A stretch of 64,000 nucleotides of DNA from Forficula auricularia. Taxonomy: Eukaryota > Arthropoda > Insecta > Dermaptera > Forficulidae. Positions 45,201-53,643 of this stretch are shown one piece after another; position 1 is the stretch's first letter, and every line of letters starts with the position of its first letter. The position numbers were made by a program, and so were the translations under genes. The notes beneath the pieces were generated by a model that was given only the letters and a program-made list of their open reading frames with translations, ran no database searches and was not told the origin of the DNA. The DNA lies in NCBI GenBank assembly GCA_024734495.1, contig JALMQS010000816.1, positions 7,155,171-7,219,170 of the forward strand, read 5' to 3'.

Positions 45201-48200
45201 CGATTCGCGATTGAATCAAATATAGAAAACATACGATTAACAAAAAAAAAAATTGAAGTTTTTCAAAATTTTAACCTATTAGGGCACGGGTTACCATTAT
45301 CCAATTAAGATGATACTTTGTTTAGACTGTAGCAAATTTAATCTAGTTTAAAAATGTATAATGTAGATCTTTGTCGAAAACATGTTGGGAAAGGGCGGCG
45401 AACTCTAGTGACCGAAAACCTAGGTCAAAATTTGTTTGGGGGAAGGTATAGAGAAATTTAATAAAAAATTTATAATTATTTACAAAAGAACCCCCCCCCT
45501 CTTAATTTTTTGTTCGATTTCAATCAGCTCTTAATCTCAATGCAGCAAAACTACATGAGAAATTTCGTTTTGATATTCACTAGTTTTTGAGCTAAAGACT
45601 ACAAAAAATTTGGTAACGTACGACATTTTGACAAAATCACTAATATCTTGTAAAATATACATAATTTTTCGACGTTCAGTTATTAGGGCTTTTTTGTAGA
45701 GCAAAACGTCAATTTTTTTTAACAATGTAGTTTCAGACGTTTTTGAGATATTTTGAAAACGAAGCTAAAAAACACTTTTTTCAGGCACGATACTATTACT
45801 TGACCATACCCTCTCTGTATGGTAAAGTAATAAAGAGAGATAAGATTAAATTGAATCTGTGATTTTGAAAAGGGGTCACTCCATTTTTTTTTCACAAAAT
45901 CATTTATTTTTGTTTATTTTTTGTCCCTTAGTATGTTCATTCATGTATTACATTTGAAAACAAGTAGTCTCTAGCCACTTAAAGCAGCTAAGGAAGGTCA
46001 GGTTTTTGCCATTTAGTTTGAAAAAGGAGCCAACTCCGAGAGATAGCCCATTCGAGTTGAGTTATTTTCTAGTATTTTTCAGAAAAGGGAGCAAAACCTA
46101 ACTTGCACCAGGGCGCACAATGAGTCAGGAACGGCCCTGACCCTACCTATAATATAAATTAATAAAGTAAAGGGTATGTAGTTTCACAGTGAATGAAATA
46201 AAACTCAAAGAGGTTTATACGAACTCAATATATTTCGGATTATTAGTCCATCATCAGGAGTTTACAGGTTAAAACTAATAATATTTGAACGTGCGATCAC
46301 AATTTTTTGTACACCCTTTACTTTATTAATTAATATCATGTTTCACCTAAAACCTACACCACTTTCTCTAAGTAAAACCTATAATATACTTGGGTGCATA
46401 ATTTTTTGTATGGAGTACCAAATGGCCCAAAAGCCAAGGGTGGGCTAGTAAGTAAGTTTAATTTTTTGTATTCAATTCATATAGATTTGAAATTATAAAT
46501 AGTAAATGATAAATGGTTAATATACTTGATTTAATATAAAAATATGATGAGATATTTTTTGTTTTTTGAGAAATTGTTGCATATGCGGTACGAATTCCAG
46601 AAGTTCATCAAATCGATCTCTAAATGGCACAAGAACGGCGAGTTTGAAGAGAGATTCGGGATCTGCTAAGTCCAATGGAGGCTTGACTAGACACTCACAA
46701 TGATCTGGAAAAAGAAGAGAATATATTAACAAAGAGATAAAGAAAACTGAATTAAAATATATTCGCAAACTAAGAGCCAGACGAACAAGGCAAAGAGGAT
46801 AATTAAAATTGTATGGGGATTAATGAAAATTGAAGATGTGAACCGCAAACTCTATCTATTCGAAACACTTATAAAATCAGTGGTGTGTACGGGGAAGAAA
46901 TTTGGGGTTGGGAAGAAAGACCCGAAATCGAGAAAGTACAAGGTGCATTCATAAAAATGATAATGGGAGACTCAAGAAATACACCAGATTATTTATGGAG
47001 AAGAGAGATGGGGAGAGCAAAGATGGCAAGCAATCTTATCTTATTAGTACCTGGAGCCACCGAGCGATGCACGGTAACCAAATTAAAAAAAATACGGTAC
47101 TTACGTATTAACGCCACCGTAGCTACAGATTTGGCGGTTTTTAAATTTCGCCAATCTACACCAAAATTTTTGAGATAAATCATAAAAGAGAATAAATCAG
47201 TTCCCCCCTCTGTCAAAAACAACACTTGAATAGGTTCGGTTTATGATCTCGGTTCGATTAAATAAAAAATGCGCGTACGCCACCGCAAGGTTTGTTTGGG
47301 AACGCATTTTTTATCTAATCAAACCGAAATCATAAACCGAACTTATTCAAGTTGTTTTTTGACAGAGGGAACTGATTTATCTCAAAAATTTTAGAGTGTA
47401 GATTGGCGAAATTTAAAAAGCGCCAAATCTTTAGCTGCGGTGGCGTTAATACGTAAGTACCAAAAATACAAATTTATATAGTACACCCCCTGCCCCCCCC
47501 ACCACCACGCACCTTCATCTCTACCACGCACCTCCTTTACCCCCACATCCATCCACAACCCGCACCCAGTTTTTGCATTTCTAGCTTTCTAGTGGTCCAC
47601 AGATTATGTGTATATATATAAGTATATAAATAAATTTTGTATAATTATTTTTTTTAATTAAATAACAATTTATCGAGTTTTTTAATCAATTAAATAAATA
47701 ATAATTTTATTGAAGCAATTTTTTACATGAAATAGGCTTCGACTGTACTTGATTGCGATAATATTTTTAGTCCATGTTTTTTAAAAAGAGGAATTTTAAT
47801 CAATTAAATTGGCAAATTCTAATACACTCAAAAGCAAAAAAAACCGGCCACTTGATAATTTTTAGATAAAATGAATAAATACAATATTAAAAAAAATATT
47901 TCCATATTTTGACTAGATAGGTAATTAAAAAAATTATTTCTAAAGCGAAAATGGTATTTTAATTTTTTTTTGGCTTAATAAATATGATTTTAAAAAACAG
48001 AAAATTGTAACGGCTATCTATTAAAATAAAAAAAGTATGATTAATTAAAAAAATGTCTCTTTATGTCTCGTATATGAACTTTTATACGATAAAAGTATGA
48101 GCAGTTTCGAAGACAAAGAATAAATGATCGATTTCCATGAAATTCGTTTTTTTTATTTTTATTTTTTATATAATATTAAGTTTCCATGAATTAATCGAAA

Positions 48201-51200
48201 GTGTTAACATTTTAAATTATGTCTATTATTATTAAAAATATTTTGATTATTCGGTTTATATTTATGAGAAAATTTATTTTAATTCATTTTATCAAAAAAT
48301 AAAAAATAAAAATTATCAAGTGTCCGGTTTTATTATTAAACCAATTATTTTACATGAATTAATGTATACATTGTATTTGAGCTTCGACTCTGGAGATTAC
48401 TTCTCCACCATCGACTGTCCTTGATCATCTTTTTAGTCCTTGTTTTTAATAAGAGGAAAAAACCTCTTTTCCGATAATTATTCCAATTCCATTATTCTCC
48501 TCCGTCTCAATCCTTGTCAATCAGTGTCCGGTTTTTTATACTGTTGAGTGTATATAACAATATTTGGTATAATCTATTAGTGGGTTTTAAAATTGAAAAA
48601 CCAATTAATAAATAAAAGATAATTGAAAAAAGTAAACAAACTTTTTTATTGAGATTTTTATATATCAATAATTACTTAAATTAAGAAAAGATCAATTAAG
48701 ATGAAATTTGTAGAGGTCCAGACCTAGCCAGATCGTTTTCTCATCCTCAAAACTTGTTAATAGAGTTGGTTTCATCAAAATCGGTAGAGCCGTTTTCAAA
48801 ATATAACTAAGATACAAATATATAAACATATATACAATTTTTGCTCGTTTATATATATAATTATATATATATATAATAGATAGTAGATATATGTTTATTA
48901 TAATGTATTATTTGAAATAAACCTACGTGAATATTGAAGTTAAACCTTGTTTGTTTGGCCCAAGTTAGCCTTTGAGTTTGACACCCTTGGTTTAAGGGGA
49001 CAAATAGACGACAGACTACTGATGAAGATTAAGATAATAGATGAGAGTCCAGAGAAAGATGGAAGAAACGGGAGCAAACCAAAAACCCATAAGTAGGTTA
49101 CGGTTATGAACAAATTTTTTTATCCATATGTATTAAGGTAAATGTTCCAATTCTGACATCTTCAACTTGAAATAACATTATTAAGAAATGGAGAATATTG
49201 TTTGAATAAATAAATAGTACCTGGAGGCACCGAGCGATGCTCGGTAACTTCTTCCTTCAGTTAAAACCTTTATTTTAATATTATTTTTAATTTAAAATTC
49301 TGATAAAAAGGTCGATTTTATTTGAGAGCCGTTTTCAAATTGAAAAAATACAAATATATATAGTATTCGCCCACTGTACTCCCACCCCGCTTGACCCCAC
49401 CCCCGAAACCACGCCCTACCCCAGAATCCCCCACCACTACACCCCACCTCCTGCACCTGTTTTGATTCAACCATATGATTCATTTTTATTCATCCAATTG
49501 TCAATAAATAAAACCTATCAAAATATGTTATTTTTTCTGGAAAATTAAGACCTGGTTTTGCGAAAGATACAGGGTGGCGCAGATGGATCGGTGGTTTTAA
49601 AATACTTGTCAAACTGTCAATTTTAAAGGTATGGATTGAAATAAAGTGCAAAACGTGTAGTTACAATGGAAGTTTATTAACAAAAAATTAGTTAAGTTAG
49701 TTTTAAAAATTACATCCATCAAATGCCCTCCTTCTCGAGCGACGCATTCTTGGAGTCGGTCCTTAACGTTCCGCATTGCCCGCTCAAGCACATCACCAGG
49801 AATTAATGTGATTTCGTTGTGAATTGCTGCCTTCAACTCCTGAATGGTCCGGGGTTTGTTCATGCACACACCTTGCTTTTAAATAGCCCCATAAGAAGAA
49901 GTCACATACCGTGAGGTCCGGTGAGCGAGGGGCCAATGGAGATCTCCATTACGGGAAATCAAACGCACCAGGGAACAGAGCGCGTACAGCTTGCATTGAT
50001 ATCCTAGCGGTATGTGCAGTTGTTTTAAAAACTAACTTTACTAATTTTTTGTTAATAAACTTCCATTGTAACTACACGTTTTGCACTTTATTTCAATCCA
50101 ATACCTTTAAAATTGACAGTTTGACAAGTATTTTAAAACCACCCGACACAGTTTGACAAGTATTTTAAAACCACCCGATCCATCTGCGCCACCCTGTATT
50201 TTTAAATAAATTATTGATTATTTTTATTCTATTAAATAAATAAGGTTCTTTATAAAAACAATTATAAAACGTTTGTTAATAATTCTAACGTTTAATCACA
50301 ATCGAGGGTGAACCGTGACCTAAAATCGTGTACACCTACTTCCACTTTCATTTCCAAGTAGAAGACAATAGATAACAATAGATTATCTAATGAATTCCAA
50401 AGTAATTCCAAAGAAGGTGTACACCTAATTCCAATCGCGGTTCACCCCTCGAACACAATAGTTCTTCAAGGCCTTTGAGAACAATGAATTAAGCCAACCC
50501 ATTGTCTGCCTGGGCACAAAAGTAAAAGAGTAACCTTTTTTAAAACCCTAAGAATGGGATTTGTCTACCTGAGAATAATTAATTTGTTTACGAAAAAACC
50601 CATCAAAAACAATTTTGTCGAAGATGAGACCGTGACAGATCGAATTGTCACCCCAAAAACCCCCTAACCCGTGAATTTCATCAAAATCAGAGTCGCTTTC
50701 AAATAGAACTAAGATACAAATATATATGGTATATAAACAAATATACAATTTTTGCTCGTTTAATAAGAGTAGATAGATAGATAGATATGAATAGGTATGT
50801 CCATTTATCTACTTTGTCGTCAATTAAAACATATTATTCTTTCACCAACTGAAATGCGTGTGGCTTAATTCCTTTTCCGCCAGCTCTTGTGAAGATCTGC
50901 AAATCAACATGAATGACTACGTACTCGTCAAATATATGGGCGATATGTACCCCGGAATTGTAGAAGAAATGTATGACGATAATGCATTAGTAAGTGTAAT
51001 GGAAAAATGTGGACAATTTGGATGGAGATGGCCAAAAGAAAATGATTCTTTACCGTATTGTCAGAATTAGGACCAACCGAAATTTTTCATGTCAGAATTT
51101 GATACAAAAATATGTAATGAATTTAATTAATTTTTGCGGAATATAATATATTTAAGTACCTGGAGGCACTGAGCGATGCTCGGTAACTTCTTCCTTCAGT

Positions 51201-52327
51201 TAAAACCTTTATTTTAATATTATTTTTAATTTAAAATTCTGATAAAAAGGTCGATTTTATTTGAGAGCCGTTTTCAAATTGAAAAAATACAAATATATAT
51301 AGTATTCGCCCACTGTACTCCCACCCCGCTTGACCCCCCCCCCGAAACCACGCCCTACCCCAGAATCCCCCACCACTACACCCCACCTCCTGCACCTGTT
51401 TTGATTCAACCATATGATTCATTTTTATTCATCCAATTGTCAATAAATAAAACCTATCAAAATGTGTTGTTTTTTCAGAAAATTGAGACCTGCTTATGCG
51501 AAATATATTTTTAAATAAATTCTTGATTATTTTTTATTCTATTAAATAAATAAAGTTCTTTATAAAAACAATTATAAAACGTTTATTAATATTTCTAACG
51601 TTTATGGAGAACAAAATATGTTAAAATCCACAATCACAATACTTCTTCAAGGCCTTTTAGAACAATGAATTAAGCCAACCCATTGTCTGCCTGGGTACAA
51701 AAGGAAAAGGGAAACCTTTTTTAAAACCCTAAGAATGGGATTTGTCTACCTGAGAATAATTAATTTGATTACGAAAAAACCCATCAAAAACAATTTTGTC
51801 GAAGATGAGACCGCGACAGATCGAATTGTCACCCCAAAAACCCCCTAACCCGTGAATTTCATCAAAATCGTTAGTAGTTTTCAAAATAGAACCAAGATTC
51901 AAAATATATAAACAAATAATATATATACAAACAAATAAATATATATACAAACAAATAAATATACAATTTTTGCTCGTTTAATAAGAGTAGATATGGGTCA
52001 AACTTAAACAAAATGAAATTAAAACCTTCAATTTCAACGTATTTAAAAAATTATCACATTTTTACGTCATTATATATATTTTGCCGTACGTTCAACTGGT
52101 ATTAGTTCTTATAGTGTCAGAATTTGGTACATACCTATGACTGTGTAGTTAATGTAATTTATTTTGTATTTTTTTGTATTAATGAATAAATAAATTTCTA
52201 TATAATATAATATATATTCACAATGATCTGTTGTCATCGGAATGATAGAGATAAGAATTGTAATCATGAAGGTAAAAAATATACATAATATAAAAAATCT
52301 ACCCATTGGTAATTTGAACTTCTTCAT
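35968..52327 (-). CDS. B4GALT7: B4GALT7 gene, five coding exons
   Basis: Coding exons join(52327..52222, 46704..46526, 43220..42997, 39775..39629, 36256..35968) on the minus strand, 945 nt, 314 residues plus stop; human B4GALT7 is about 327. Family knowledge: a Golgi type II membrane enzyme that adds galactose to xylose on proteoglycan core proteins, the second step of the glycosaminoglycan linker. Seen here: a short N-terminal cytoplasmic stretch and one hydrophobic anchor; [31 protein letters not shown]; the Mn-binding DVD in [23 protein letters not shown] and FVGGILLIN; the [10 protein letters not shown] acceptor-site motif; a C-terminal TPWCNC. All four introns are GT-AG with consistent phase. 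Introns are 5517, 3305, 3221 and 3372 bp and mostly transposon-derived. The reading frame shows no break, so the gene looks functional. The C-terminus runs about 24 residues past TPWCNC, which may be lineage-specific. Confidence 0.95.
36343..36770 (+). pseudogene. ankyrin-repeat fragment
   Basis: Three decayed ankyrin units: [22 protein letters not shown] with a following [29 protein letters not shown] with KGVNINSSK and a stop at 36606; then, after a frameshift, a unit ending LIERGADRRYK and [15 protein letters not shown]. The TPLHxAxxxGHxxIVxxLLxxGA pattern is clear. It looks like a captured and degraded piece of a host ankyrin gene; the source is not visible here. Confidence 0.75.
37125..37383. 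mobile_element. hammerhead-bearing insertion inside a TIR element
   Basis: It is flanked by GTATAAAAAAAA on the left (37113-37124) and the same text with two more A residues on the right (37384-37397). The sister element at 53644-54574 is continuous across this point (near 54200-54240), which defines the insertion. It carries the core at 37256-37306 followed by GGACTG..TCATCA text. Confidence 0.7.
37256..37306 (+). ncRNA. hammerhead-like ribozyme core, best preserved
   Basis: TTGTTACC, CTGAAGA, A, stem II GGAGA/TCTCC with a 7-nt loop, GAAACGTC, GGTTTAACAA. Stem I pairs as ACC/GGT plus TTGTT/AACAA around a small internal loop. Cleavage expected after GTC. The A between CTGAAGA and stem II is not in the usual consensus. 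Confidence 0.6.
37972..38110 (+). pseudogene. Tc1-like transposase N-terminal HTH
   Basis: [20 protein letters not shown] followed by [15 protein letters not shown] is the first HTH of a Tc1-like transposase. The frame then runs straight into the right terminal repeat, so the catalytic domain is deleted. Confidence 0.75.
38185..38390 (-). mobile_element. Helitron-like C-rich fragment
   Basis: A variant of the CCGAGC..GCTC hairpin segment followed by a C-rich, G-poor tract as at 49217 and 51155. Confidence 0.4.
38940..39235. repeat. partial copy of the 6338-6887 TIR element
   Basis: It shares the right terminus (GTGGTAGATCTTTATGCC, CACCCTGTA) and the internal TTTTTGCATTTCTAG unit. The left end is missing. 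Confidence 0.6.
39443..39566. mobile_element. 124-bp MITE with TGGTAG duplication
   Basis: The termini CCGAGGGATGAACCGCGA and TCGCGGTTCACCCCTCGG are inverted. TGGTAG flanks both ends (39437-39442 and 39567-39572). Related to 50303-50451 and 20556-20640. Confidence 0.65.
39629..39775 (-). CDS. B4GALT7: B4GALT7 exon 4 (WGWG-EDDE motif)
   Basis: The acceptor is CTTTTTCTTTTTCAG and the donor is GTAAGT. It encodes [19 protein letters not shown] and then [21 protein letters not shown] and EDDE hold the acceptor-binding and catalytic acidic residues of the family. It starts with one base completing Arg and ends with two bases of a Leu codon. Confidence 0.96.
40373..40490 (-). mobile_element. Helitron-like 3' end
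   Basis: The minus strand ends GGCGTGCCTTGCACCTAG followed by T, like 4949-5150, with the same C-rich tract. Confidence 0.45.
41482..41814. mobile_element. foldback element with hammerhead core inserted in a LINE
   Basis: AAATCTGATTA is directly repeated at 41471-41481 and 41815-41825, and the LINE frame continues on both sides. The arms (41515-41625 and 41700-41814) contain AACAAAGAGGTTCTCCTCTG. The hammerhead-like core lies between the arms. No protein. Confidence 0.8.
41623..41674 (-). ncRNA. hammerhead-like ribozyme core with complete stem III
   Basis: On the minus strand: TTGAAGAAAGA, CTGATGA, T, stem II GAAGAC/GTCTTC with CAA loop, GAAAC, TATA loop, GTC, TCAA. Stem III is A-U and C-G closing a 4-nt loop; cleavage triplet is GTC. 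Stem I pairs GA/TC and then TTG/CAA. Confidence 0.6.
42293..42393. mobile_element. single arm of the 4690-5443 TIR family
   Basis: It contains CCTGATATAAATAAACTTTT through CTCAAGAAAAAAAACTCACC, the same arm sequence, with only one end. Confidence 0.6.
42464..42886. mobile_element. foldback element with hammerhead-like core
   Basis: Arms of about 45 bp (42464-42508 and 42842-42886) contain GAGGCTTGATGAATCCGGTG. The core is at 42774-42810: CTGAAGA, T, GGC/GCC stem II, GAAACGTTTC. Stem I next to the core is weak (GA/TC). Confidence 0.6.
42997..43220 (-). CDS. B4GALT7: B4GALT7 exon 3 (DVD motif)
   Basis: The acceptor is TTTATTTTAG and the donor is GTATTA. The exon carries [11 protein letters not shown], the metal-binding [31 protein letters not shown] and VGGILLIN. 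It leaves two bases for the next exon. The match to the family runs the full length of the exon. Confidence 0.96.
43540..45115. mobile_element. foldback element hosting a LINE insertion, B4GALT7 intron 2
   Basis: Arms of about 140 bp (43540-43685 and 44975-45115) are near-perfect inverted copies (for example GATATATATCGCGAGACTAC). A LINE sits in the loop with ATAGCTAAAT/TTAGCTAAAT on its two sides. Confidence 0.65.
43700..44939 (-). pseudogene. LINE with RNase H domain, 5' truncated
   Basis: Starts in the reverse-transcriptase C-terminus ([35 protein letters not shown]), then RNase [64 protein letters not shown]. After a frameshift, [20 protein letters not shown] and a zinc-knuckle-like CPLCGH..H..C. 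The 3' end has AAGTAAGTA-type short repeats. RNase H plus these features fit the I/LOA/Jockey group. A short 3'-end copy also lies at 46398-46450. Confidence 0.8.
45280..45860. repeat. dispersed repeat related to 27780-28510
   Basis: It contains ACTAGTTTTTGAGCTAAAGA, CATTTTGACAAAATCACTAA and ACTTGACCATACCC, the inverted relative of 27850-28190. The AAGATGATACTTTG text near 45300 also links it to 8640-9665. Confidence 0.5.
46150..46335. mobile_element. small element with hammerhead-like core
   Basis: Short inverted ends (ATTAATAAAGTAAAGGGT and its complement) enclose the core at 46222-46262. Confidence 0.5.
46222..46262 (-). ncRNA. hammerhead-like ribozyme core
   Basis: AACTC, CTGATGA, T, stem II GGA/TCC, GAAA, TATA, TT, GAGTT. 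Stem I is a clean AACTC/GAGTT and stem III a 2-bp A-U/U-A stem. Stem II is short. Confidence 0.5.
46526..46704 (-). CDS. B4GALT7: B4GALT7 exon 2
   Basis: The acceptor follows a pyrimidine tract (CTTCTTTTTCCAG). The exon contains the catalytic-domain entry [20 protein letters not shown] and ends HHIFILNQ at a GTATAT donor. It finishes exactly on a codon boundary, and exon 3 begins with the Val-Asp expected for this family. Confidence 0.95.
46800..47045 (+). pseudogene. LINE C-terminal fragment
   Basis: [17 protein letters not shown], a GT duplication, then [20 protein letters not shown] and [20 protein letters not shown]. This is the post-catalytic region of a LINE. It is cut at 47046 by a Helitron-like sequence. 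Confidence 0.6.
47046..47570 (-). mobile_element. Helitron-like fragment with nested 370-bp palindrome
   Basis: GTACCTGGAGCCACCGAGCG and C-rich text at the two sides flank a foldback (47093-47462) whose arms start GGTACTTACGTATTAACGCC. Confidence 0.5.
48340..48550 (-). repeat. inverted copy of the 12.4-kb repeat block
   Basis: Reverse complement of the TCGGAAAAGAGG to GTAAAATAATTGG block. 47600-48340 is AT-rich with nothing recognised. Confidence 0.55.
48650..48870 (-). repeat. Helitron-like 5' segment
   Basis: Contains GAAATTTGTAGAGGTCC..GAGCCGTTTTCAAAAT..TACAATTTTTGCTCGTTT, matching 12000-12100 and 61765-61900 in reverse. Confidence 0.45.
49570..50196 (-). mobile_element. Tc1/mariner-type TIR element, TA flanked
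   Basis: Termini CAGGGTGGCGCAGATGGATC on both ends, TA duplication (49568-49569, 50197-50198). Copy B (near 51500) shows the empty site. The arms exceed 120 bp. The right arm has a short tandem duplication (GACAAGTATTTTAAAACC). It carries the transposase tail below. Confidence 0.8.
49609..49990 (-). pseudogene. IS630/Tc1/mariner transposase C-terminal part
   Basis: From upstream: [20 protein letters not shown] (third catalytic Asp), a frameshift, then [20 protein letters not shown] and [20 protein letters not shown] text, [11 protein letters not shown]. The upstream catalytic domain is deleted, so it is inactive. Confidence 0.75.
50303..50451. mobile_element. 150-bp MITE inside Helitron-like copy A
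   Basis: Termini CGAGGGTGAACCGTGACCT and CGCGGTTCACCCCTCG. Compared with copy B (about 51630), the insertion is flanked by an 8-bp near-repeat (ATCACAAT/AACACAAT). Confidence 0.65.
50858..51070 (+). pseudogene. small conserved-looking reading frame, unrecognised
   Basis: The frame contains [20 protein letters not shown], then a Val-rich strand and [12 protein letters not shown]. The VLVK-(F/Y)-G-x-x-YPG..WxWP pattern resembles the C-terminal domain of uncharacterised insect proteins linked with transposons. No start, promoter or splice sites are evident. It lies between the two Helitron-like copies in B4GALT7 intron 1. Confidence 0.4.
51155..51986 (-). mobile_element. Helitron-like copy B, uninterrupted
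   Basis: Minus strand from TTAAACGAGCAAAAATTGTA (about 51986) through AACGATTTTGATGAAATTCA to the hairpin ACCGAGCATCGCTCAGT and GGTAC (about 51155). About 830 bp, no protein. Serves as the empty-site reference for copy A. Confidence 0.55.
52222..52327 (-). CDS. B4GALT7: B4GALT7 exon 1 (start and membrane anchor)
   Basis: It encodes the first 35 residues plus one base. The start gives a basic N-terminus ([10 protein letters not shown]) followed by an uninterrupted hydrophobic segment of about 18 residues (residues 11-29), as expected for a type II Golgi signal anchor. The donor is GTGAAT. One leftover base plus the two leading bases of exon 2 make a codon, so the phase agrees. It is assigned by phase, topology and position rather than strong sequence conservation, because this part of the family is variable. 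A different upstream exon is possible but less likely. Confidence 0.78.
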
Positions 52328-52362
52328 TTTAAAATAAAGAAATATTTACAGTGGGAATGCAT
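52324..52362 (-). promoter_or_regulatory. upstream ORF overlapping the B4GALT7 start
   Basis: A 12-codon reading frame starts at the ATG at 52362-52360. Its TGA overlaps the B4GALT7 start codon in the form ATGA. It would matter only if transcription starts further upstream. A CAG preceded by TTTTTTCTGAA just upstream (near 52366-52380) could be a 3' splice site of a 5'-UTR intron, in which case this ATG lies in the leader exon. Confidence 0.4.
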
Positions 52363-52592
52363 TTTCTGTTCAGAAAAAATTACTCTATTATATTCAAATA
52401 AGAGATCAAGAGAACATTTTATTAATAAATAAATAGGGAATAAATATTATGTGTTTAGAAGGCATTTTTTGACATTTAAGACACTTGTAATCAGCACAGG
52501 TGGATTTTGATTTCGAACTGAATATACTCTAGCGGGGAAAAAGGGAACTAAAAAAACACAACATTTAAAAATCCCTACGGCAGGCCATAGGG

Positions 52593-53007
52593 CAGTGATT
52601 CTCAACCACTGTGCCGCGACACTTTTTTGTGTGCCGCGAAATTCTTAAAGTGTGCTGCCAAATTTTAGAAATGCAAACAATACAAATCACTTTGTATATA
52701 CTTTTATCTAATGAGCTATTATTTTTTTCAGTTCAGCTATTCAGATCACATAATTTAATTTTTAATGTTGTTATTTCGCATTAATAATTTGTAATTAATC
52801 ACTCAATAAACATAATATGTTGTCTTTATAGTACATATTATTATTATTTTACAGTGAAAATTATTATCATAAACTATTTTACACAGTAACACAGTCAATA
52901 TATTATAGGTAAATAAATTTATTTTATACTAATTTTATATTTAGTGTGCCGCCAAATTTTGGAATTGTTAAAAGTGTGCCACAACAAAAAAAGGTTGAGA
53001 ATCACTG
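52593..53007. mobile_element. hAT-type MITE
   Basis: CAGTGATTCTCAACCACTGT and the inverted GGTTGAGAATCACTG form the ends. GTGTGCCGC text inside both ends is typical of hAT elements. The flanking 8-mers (CCATAGGG, CCATGTTA) match only in part, so the duplication has decayed. Confidence 0.75.
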
Positions 53008-53289
53008 CCATGTTATATTATATTTTTTATGAATTTCAGGTAGCTCTTTCACAAATACAAAAATTCAAGAAGTCTTTGAAACTTGGAATATAAGAAACTA
53101 AAAGCATAATACACATACTGTTAAAATTTGAAGACGATTTACCACACCAAACATGAAATAATTGCAATTAAAAATGACATTTTTAACATAGGGTAGATTA
53201 GGAAAGGGTGGGGATATGATCATTATTTTTTTTTTTTTTTCATTGAAGGACTTTCGCCATCTTGATGAAAAACTAATATTTGTTAGAAT

Positions 53290-53640
53290 AATATAATCGG
53301 AGTAACTTAAAATAAGCTGACGTGTTCTGATGTGGCCATCCACTTGACTTTACCATACAACCTGGCCCCTAAAATTATTTATAGTCATGTGGGGGGGGGG
53401 GGGTAGTTTTGGCATTTTTACACTTCTGGTGTCCCACTGATTATGTATACAAAATTTGGTTGAGTTTGGTAAATGGCCAAGATTTTCATTTTTTGACCCT
53501 ACACCCCCACCCCCCGATTTTGGGCGGTTAATTTTTGCATTTTTAGACTTCTGGGGGTCCACTGATTATGTATACAAAATTTGGTTAAGTTTTCTCAAAC
53601 GGCCTAGATTTTTAATTTTTAACCCTACCTCCACCCCCCT
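53290..53640 (-). repeat. inverted copy of the 28200-28510 repeat
   Basis: Shares AAGTCAAGTGGATGGCCACA (inverted) and the two internal units; contains a run of G residues near 53392. Confidence 0.6.
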
Positions 53641-53643
53641 TAA

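Larger units (their letters stand above)
49217..50768 (-). mobile_element. Helitron-like copy A with two nested insertions
   Basis: It runs from TTAAACGAGCAAAAATTGTA (about 50768) to ACCGAGCATCGCTCGGTGCC, GGTAC (49217) on the minus strand. It is closely similar to copy B at 51155-51986, apart from the inserts at 49570-50196 and 50303-50451. No Rep/helicase; non-autonomous. The canonical CTRR end is not clear, so the Helitron label is tentative. Confidence 0.55.

Noticed and set aside
46885..47178. 97-codon single ORF
   Set aside because: It is a chimera: the first half is a LINE remnant and the second half reads into a Helitron-like sequence and a palindrome.
49292..49483. Glycine-rich 63-codon ORF, repeated at 51231-51422
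   Set aside because: Lies in the two Helitron-like copies and reflects the G-rich strand. Identity between copies is DNA-level.
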